Assembly: GCA_016462055.1 (NCBI GenBank)
Contig: JAEMTX010000017.1
Coordinates: forward strand, 1-17,645
DNA: 17,645 nucleotides
Origin: Acidimicrobiia bacterium
Lineage (GTDB): Bacteria; Actinomycetota; Acidimicrobiia; Acidimicrobiales; Acidimicrobilacustridaceae
Direction of reading: 5' to 3'
The notes under the pieces are model-generated. The model saw only the letters and a list, made by a program, of their open reading frames with translations, was not told the origin of the DNA and ran no database searches. Of the stretch, positions 14,538 to 17,645 are shown one piece after another. How positions within the stretch are numbered: the stretch's first letter is position 1; each line of letters opens with the position of its first letter. The position numbers and the translations under genes are program-made.

Positions 14538-15494
14538 ATGGCGCTCGATCCGGTCACCGCGGCCTATCGCGCGGGCGCAGCCTTCTCGCGGTCGGTTCCG
14601 CGACCACTTGCTGATCTCACCGCCAAAGGGTTGAGTCGCGCCGCGGCATCGGTGTCAAAAGAGCGGAGGATGTTGGTCGCCCGTCATCTTCATCGCGCTG
14701 ATCCATCACTTGACGGCAAAGCGCTCGATAGGGCAGTCGATGAGACATTCGACAGTTACGCGCGCTACTGGATCGATTCTTTTCGTCTACCGCAATTAAC
14801 TCCGGAACAAGTCGACTTCGGTTTTGCTTTTGAACAATTCGCCCATATTGCTGACGCACTGAAAGCCGGCAAGGGAGTGGTGGCGGTTATGCCGCACTTG
14901 GGCGGATGGGAGTGGGCCGCATTTTGGATGACGAAGGTGATGAAGATTCCCGTCACTGCGGTAGTCGAGTCGCTCGAACCTCCGGCCTTGTTTGAATTCT
15001 TCGTGGAGTTCCGTCGAGAAATCGGGCTGAACATCGTTCCGTTGGGGCCTGATGCAGGTCACGAGATTTTGAAGGCGTTGAACTCCAATCAGGTCGTGTG
15101 TTTACTTGCCGACCGCGACATCATCGGTGACGGCGTTGAGCTTGAGTTCTTTGGCGAAATCACGACGATTCCCGCTGGCCCCGCAACTCTCGCATTGCGC
15201 ACTGGTGCTGCACTCATTCCGTGTGCTGTCTATTTCGAAGGCCGAACTGGTCATCACGCTGTGGTTGAACCACCGTTGGAAGTTGTTCGTGAAGGTCGAC
15301 TTCGTGACGACGTTCGTCGAGTCACGATCGACTTGGCTGGTCGGCTCGAAGGTCTCATTCGCTATGCGCCGACGCAGTGGCATCTGCAACAACCGAATTG
15401 GCCGAGTGATTACGATGCGCTCGAAAAGTTGGGGAAACCCTATCCAAGACCAGATCGTGGACCATCTTCGCTCGCCGCACGCGGCAAGAACTGA
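14538..15494 (+). CDS. patA: PIM acyltransferase (PatA, LpxL/HtrB superfamily)
   Basis: The 318-residue product belongs to the lysophospholipid acyltransferase superfamily. The catalytic H-x4-E is His120 to Glu125 in MPHLGGWEW. A second conserved block, LLADRDIIGDGVELEFFG, is followed by IPAGPATLALRTGAALIPC, the PatA/HtrB pattern. In mycobacteria PatA transfers palmitate to the mannose of PIM1 or PIM2 at the inner face of the membrane. Position supports this: it lies 6 nt after the PIP synthase and 1 nt before the PimA-like mannosyltransferase. No N-terminal helix is strong, so it is probably a peripheral membrane protein. ATG 14538 has no clear Shine-Dalgarno, suggesting coupling to pgsA. 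Confidence 0.9.
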   Translation: MALDPVTAAYRAGAAFSRSVPRPLADLTAKGLSRAAASVSKERRMLVARHLHRADPSLDGKALDRAVDETFDSYARYWIDSFRLPQLTPEQVDFGFAFEQFAHIADALKAGKGVVAVMPHLGGWEWAAFWMTKVMKIPVTAVVESLEPPALFEFFVEFRREIGLNIVPLGPDAGHEILKALNSNQVVCLLADRDIIGDGVELEFFGEITTIPAGPATLALRTGAALIPCAVYFEGRTGHHAVVEPPLEVVREGRLRDDVRRVTIDLAGRLEGLIRYAPTQWHLQQPNWPSDYDALEKLGKPYPRPDRGPSSLAARGKN

Positions 15495-15495
15495 A

Positions 15496-16572
15496 ATGCG
15501 CATCGGCATTGTCTGCCCGTACAGCCTGACGCTTCCCGGTGGGGTGCAGGGGCAAGTTCTTTCTTTGGCGCGAGCGCTACGGACCCGCGGACATGATGTA
15601 CGTGTTCTTGGTCCATGCGATGGCCCACCGCCCGATACCGGGGTCACTCCGCTCGGCGACAGCCTCCCCACTGCAGCAAACGGATCCGTTGCTCCTATTG
15701 CGCCTGATCCTTCTGCGCAGCTGCGGACAATCCGGGCTTTGCGTGACGAACGGTTCGACGTAGTCAATGTTCATGAACCGCTGGCCCCGGGTGTCTCGAA
15801 TACCGCACTGTTGTTCAAGTCCCAGCCAATTGTTGGAACGTTCCACGCAGCGGGGGAGAGTGCCGCCTATCGCTGGTTAACTCCCGTGGTTCGCTGGCTT
15901 GCTCGCAAGATCGATGTGCGTTGTGCAGTTTCTACCGATGCGCGAGACATGGCAGTTCAAGCCGTCGGCGGTTCGTATGAATTGCTTTTCAACGGGGTTG
16001 ACCTTTCTGCCTATGCCGGCGCACTCACCATGGCCCCGGAACCCCGAACAATTCTTTTCCTCGGTCGTCATGAGCCCCGCAAAGGACTTTCGGTCTTGCT
16101 CGACGCAATGGGAGAACTTCCTGCTGGAGTTCGGCTTGTCGTTGCCAGCGATGGTCCTGAAACAGAGGAACTACGACGTCGGGTTGCCGGCGACACCCGG
16201 ATCGAGTGGTTAGGTCGAATCTCAGAGGCCGAGAAAATTCAACGCCTTCGAACCTCGGACGTCTTTTGTGCTCCGTCGCTGGGCGGTGAGTCATTCGGGG
16301 TGGTCCTTCTCGAAGCGATGGCGGCTCGTACGGCTGTTGACGCAAGCGATTTGCCCGGATATGCCAATGTCGCTCGTGCTGATCAAGATGCGGTCCTCGT
16401 CCCGCCCGGTGATTCGCATGCGCTTGCAGGGGCATTGCGCTCGGTTCTCGATGATTCATCGCTGCGTTCATCGCTGGTGTCTTCCGGTGCTGAACGTGCC
16501 CAGGGGTTCTCTATGGATTCTCTTGCTGAACGCTATGAAGCGATCTTCGAGCGAGTAGCAATCCGCCGGTAG
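15496..16572 (+). CDS. pimA: Phosphatidylinositol alpha-mannosyltransferase (PimA-like, GT4)
   Basis: The product is a 358-residue GT-B glycosyltransferase expected to add the first mannose from GDP-mannose to phosphatidylinositol at the cytoplasmic membrane. The N-terminal MRIGIVCPYSLTLPGGVQ carries the glycine loop typical of PimA. GTFHA holds the proposed catalytic His117. FLGRHEPRKGL gives the donor-phosphate contacts Arg191 and Lys196, and GGESFGVVLLE is the E-x7-E motif (Glu265, Glu273). ATG 15496 starts one base after the patA stop; the open frame further upstream overlaps patA and is not family-like. Acceptor specificity is taken from gene order (pgsA-patA-pimA) and from similarity to mycobacterial PimA. 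The stop codon TAG is also part of a candidate -10 for the next gene. Confidence 0.92.
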   Translation: MRIGIVCPYSLTLPGGVQGQVLSLARALRTRGHDVRVLGPCDGPPPDTGVTPLGDSLPTAANGSVAPIAPDPSAQLRTIRALRDERFDVVNVHEPLAPGVSNTALLFKSQPIVGTFHAAGESAAYRWLTPVVRWLARKIDVRCAVSTDARDMAVQAVGGSYELLFNGVDLSAYAGALTMAPEPRTILFLGRHEPRKGLSVLLDAMGELPAGVRLVVASDGPETEELRRRVAGDTRIEWLGRISEAEKIQRLRTSDVFCAPSLGGESFGVVLLEAMAARTAVDASDLPGYANVARADQDAVLVPPGDSHALAGALRSVLDDSSLRSSLVSSGAERAQGFSMDSLAERYEAIFERVAIRR

Positions 16573-16575
16573 TAT
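16547..16575 (+). promoter_or_regulatory. Possible promoter for the M48-like gene inside the pimA end
   Basis: TTCGAG (16547-16552), a 17-bp spacer and TAGTAT (16570-16575) make a fair -35/-10 pair. The predicted start near 16582 would give a leader of about 27 nt, containing GAAGG (16598-16602) spaced 6 nt from GTG 16609. The -10 uses the pimA stop codon. Confidence 0.3.
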
Positions 16576-16608
16576 CTCTTTGTCCTATTCCCTGAGCGAA
16601 GGTTTTGC

Positions 16609-17376
16609 GTGACCTCCACCCTCGAGCAATCGACGCCTCGTTCCGCTAGCTATGGGGCCGCTGCTGCGCTTCCGCTGGCACTAGCCGGACTCGTGCTCAC
16701 CGCCGCTCTCGCAGTTGTTGGTGGTTTCATCGGACTTGTCGTTGGACTGGTTCTCACCGCTGTCGCTGTCGTTGTTCGGATGCGTACCTTCGCCGCTGGA
16801 ATAGATGCTGCGATTATGGGGCAACTCGGCGCAACGCCAGCCGTCGGACCAGACGCTGCAGGGTTGCGTAATTTAGCGGAAGGGCTTTCGGCGACCGCCG
16901 GCGTTCCTCTTCCCGAGCTTTTTGTCCTCGAAACTCCTTCGGTGAACTTGCTGGTGGTCGGTACCGATTCTGAACATGCAGCGATCGTTGCAACTTCGGG
17001 ATTGTTAAGTCAGCTGAGTCGGGTCGAACTCGAAGGCGTTGTAGCTCGCGCGTTTGTTCAATTGCGGCAAGGCGACGTGTTTTCCGCCACGATGAGCGTG
17101 CGACTTGAATCTGCGCCGGCCACGCGCTTCTTTGCGGCTCTCCTTGGGCATCGTTCAAATCTCAATGACCCTGATCGCGATGTATTGGTCGATCGTGCTG
17201 CGGTCATGCTCACTCGTTATCCGCCGGGTCTTGTCGGAGCTCTAGGTGCATGTCTCCGTGTCGGAGCGATGGTGTCGGCGGGTTCGCCCTCGCTTCGTCG
17301 TCTCTGGCTCGTTGACCCGATCACTGTCAATGTCGATGCCCTCACCCACCGTATGGAAGCGCTCCGATTGTTATGA
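16609..17376 (+). CDS. M48-like membrane protein lacking the HExxH zinc motif (probable pseudoprotease)
   Basis: The 255-residue product follows the layout of HtpX/M48 peptidases. Two hydrophobic segments (about 17-56) precede a domain with AEGLSATAGVPLPELFVLETPSV, then a stretch comparable to the family's vTxGLLxxLxrxELegVlAHE. The terminal HRMEALRLL compares with the usual ERIxALRxL. Where M48 has AHExxH, the sequence reads ARAFVQLRQGD: Arg147, Ala148 and Gln151 replace His, Glu and His. The third ligand region (usually ExxAD before LTRxPxGL) is DVLVD. LTRYPPGL itself is kept. Proteolysis is therefore not expected, and a scaffolding or regulatory role is an inference. It starts at GTG 16609 with GAAGG spaced 6 nt, and overlaps the next gene by ATGA (17373-17376). 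Confidence 0.75.
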   Translation: MTSTLEQSTPRSASYGAAAALPLALAGLVLTAALAVVGGFIGLVVGLVLTAVAVVVRMRTFAAGIDAAIMGQLGATPAVGPDAAGLRNLAEGLSATAGVPLPELFVLETPSVNLLVVGTDSEHAAIVATSGLLSQLSRVELEGVVARAFVQLRQGDVFSATMSVRLESAPATRFFAALLGHRSNLNDPDRDVLVDRAAVMLTRYPPGLVGALGACLRVGAMVSAGSPSLRRLWLVDPITVNVDALTHRMEALRLL

Positions 17377-17645
17377 CGAGAAAAAAACTGGCACTGATTA
17401 TTGGCGGCGCAGTAGCGGCGTTGCTTGTTGTCGGTGGGGCGGTGTTCGCACTCACACGATCGGATTCAACGAAGACGGCTGAATCCGAGCCGACGGTCTC
17501 AACAACCACGACAACCGCGCCCGACGCAATCTCGAAGAAGCCTGCAATGAACGACCAAGTGCAAGACACTGTCGCAGACGAGGGAATGGACACACCTGCA
17601 AACATATTCAAATACAAACCTACACACCCAACTTCGGCGCTGACC
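17373..17645 (+). CDS. Membrane-anchored extracytoplasmic protein, 5' part (runs off window)
   Basis: The frame from ATG 17373 stays open to the window end (91 codons). The N-terminus MTRKKLALIIGG leads into a hydrophobic helix of about 22 residues ending near AVFALTRSD. A Ser/Thr-rich linker with TVSTTTTTAP follows, then a polar region. This looks like a signal anchor or uncleaved leader with an extracytoplasmic domain still to come; I see no lipobox cysteine. The start is supported by the ATGA overlap with the M48-like gene, so the two are probably made together. No family can be assigned from the visible part. Confidence 0.65.
   Translation, partial: MTRKKLALIIGGAVAALLVVGGAVFALTRSDSTKTAESEPTVSTTTTTAPDAISKKPAMNDQVQDTVADEGMDTPANIFKYKPTHPTSALT

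Noticed and set aside
15106..15495. Upstream extension of the pimA frame
   Set aside because: It overlaps patA in another frame; GT4 homology starts exactly at ATG 15496.

Overview
The window looks like ordinary chromosome from an actinobacterium outside the mycobacteria, most plausibly Acidimicrobiia (an inference). The case rests on four things: a mycothiol ligase (MshC), an F420:NADP oxidoreductase, an InhA-like enoyl-ACP reductase, and the phosphatidylinositol mannoside (PIM) gene order thrS - HIT - pgsA - patA - pimA known from mycobacteria. GC content looks mid-50s by eye (not computed). I see no RNA genes, CRISPR arrays, insertion sequences, phage genes or attachment sites.

Layout. 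(1) 2-535: the 3' part of rapZ. (2) 671-7045: a tight run on the + strand, gap - pgk - tpiA - secG - orphan ABC ATPase - two CNNM/CorC-type membrane proteins. Junctions run from an 8-nt overlap to a 14-nt gap, which suggests one operon. It couples lower glycolysis, a Sec subunit and probable divalent-cation transport. (3) 7049-7816 (- strand): an InhA/FabI-type enoyl-ACP reductase. It converges on the operon and diverges from npdG, and a perfect 9-bp inverted repeat lies over its likely promoter. (4) 7918-9758: npdG and mshC, overlapping by ATGA, so two redox-cofactor functions are translationally coupled. (5) 9809-16572: the PIM locus (thrS, HIT phosphorylase, pgsA, patA, pimA). It is interrupted between HIT and pgsA by a headless PCuAC-like copper-chaperone remnant, a strong hairpin, a two-helix membrane protein and a reverse-strand DinB-like gene. 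(6) 16609-17645: an M48-like membrane protein without its zinc motif, then the 5' end of a membrane-anchored protein that runs off the window.

Recurring patterns. First, several genes at transcription-unit starts (npdG, thrS, the DinB-like gene, perhaps the membrane protein at 12603) have a TANNNT -10 hexamer 7-8 nt before the start codon and no usable Shine-Dalgarno, as expected for leaderless actinobacterial transcripts. Second, three proteins of metal-binding folds (PCuAC-like, DinB-like, M48-like) have lost the expected metal ligands. I found no clear new defence or biosynthetic system. The most interesting items are the fabI operator candidate, the degenerate metalloprotein folds and the interrupted PIM locus.
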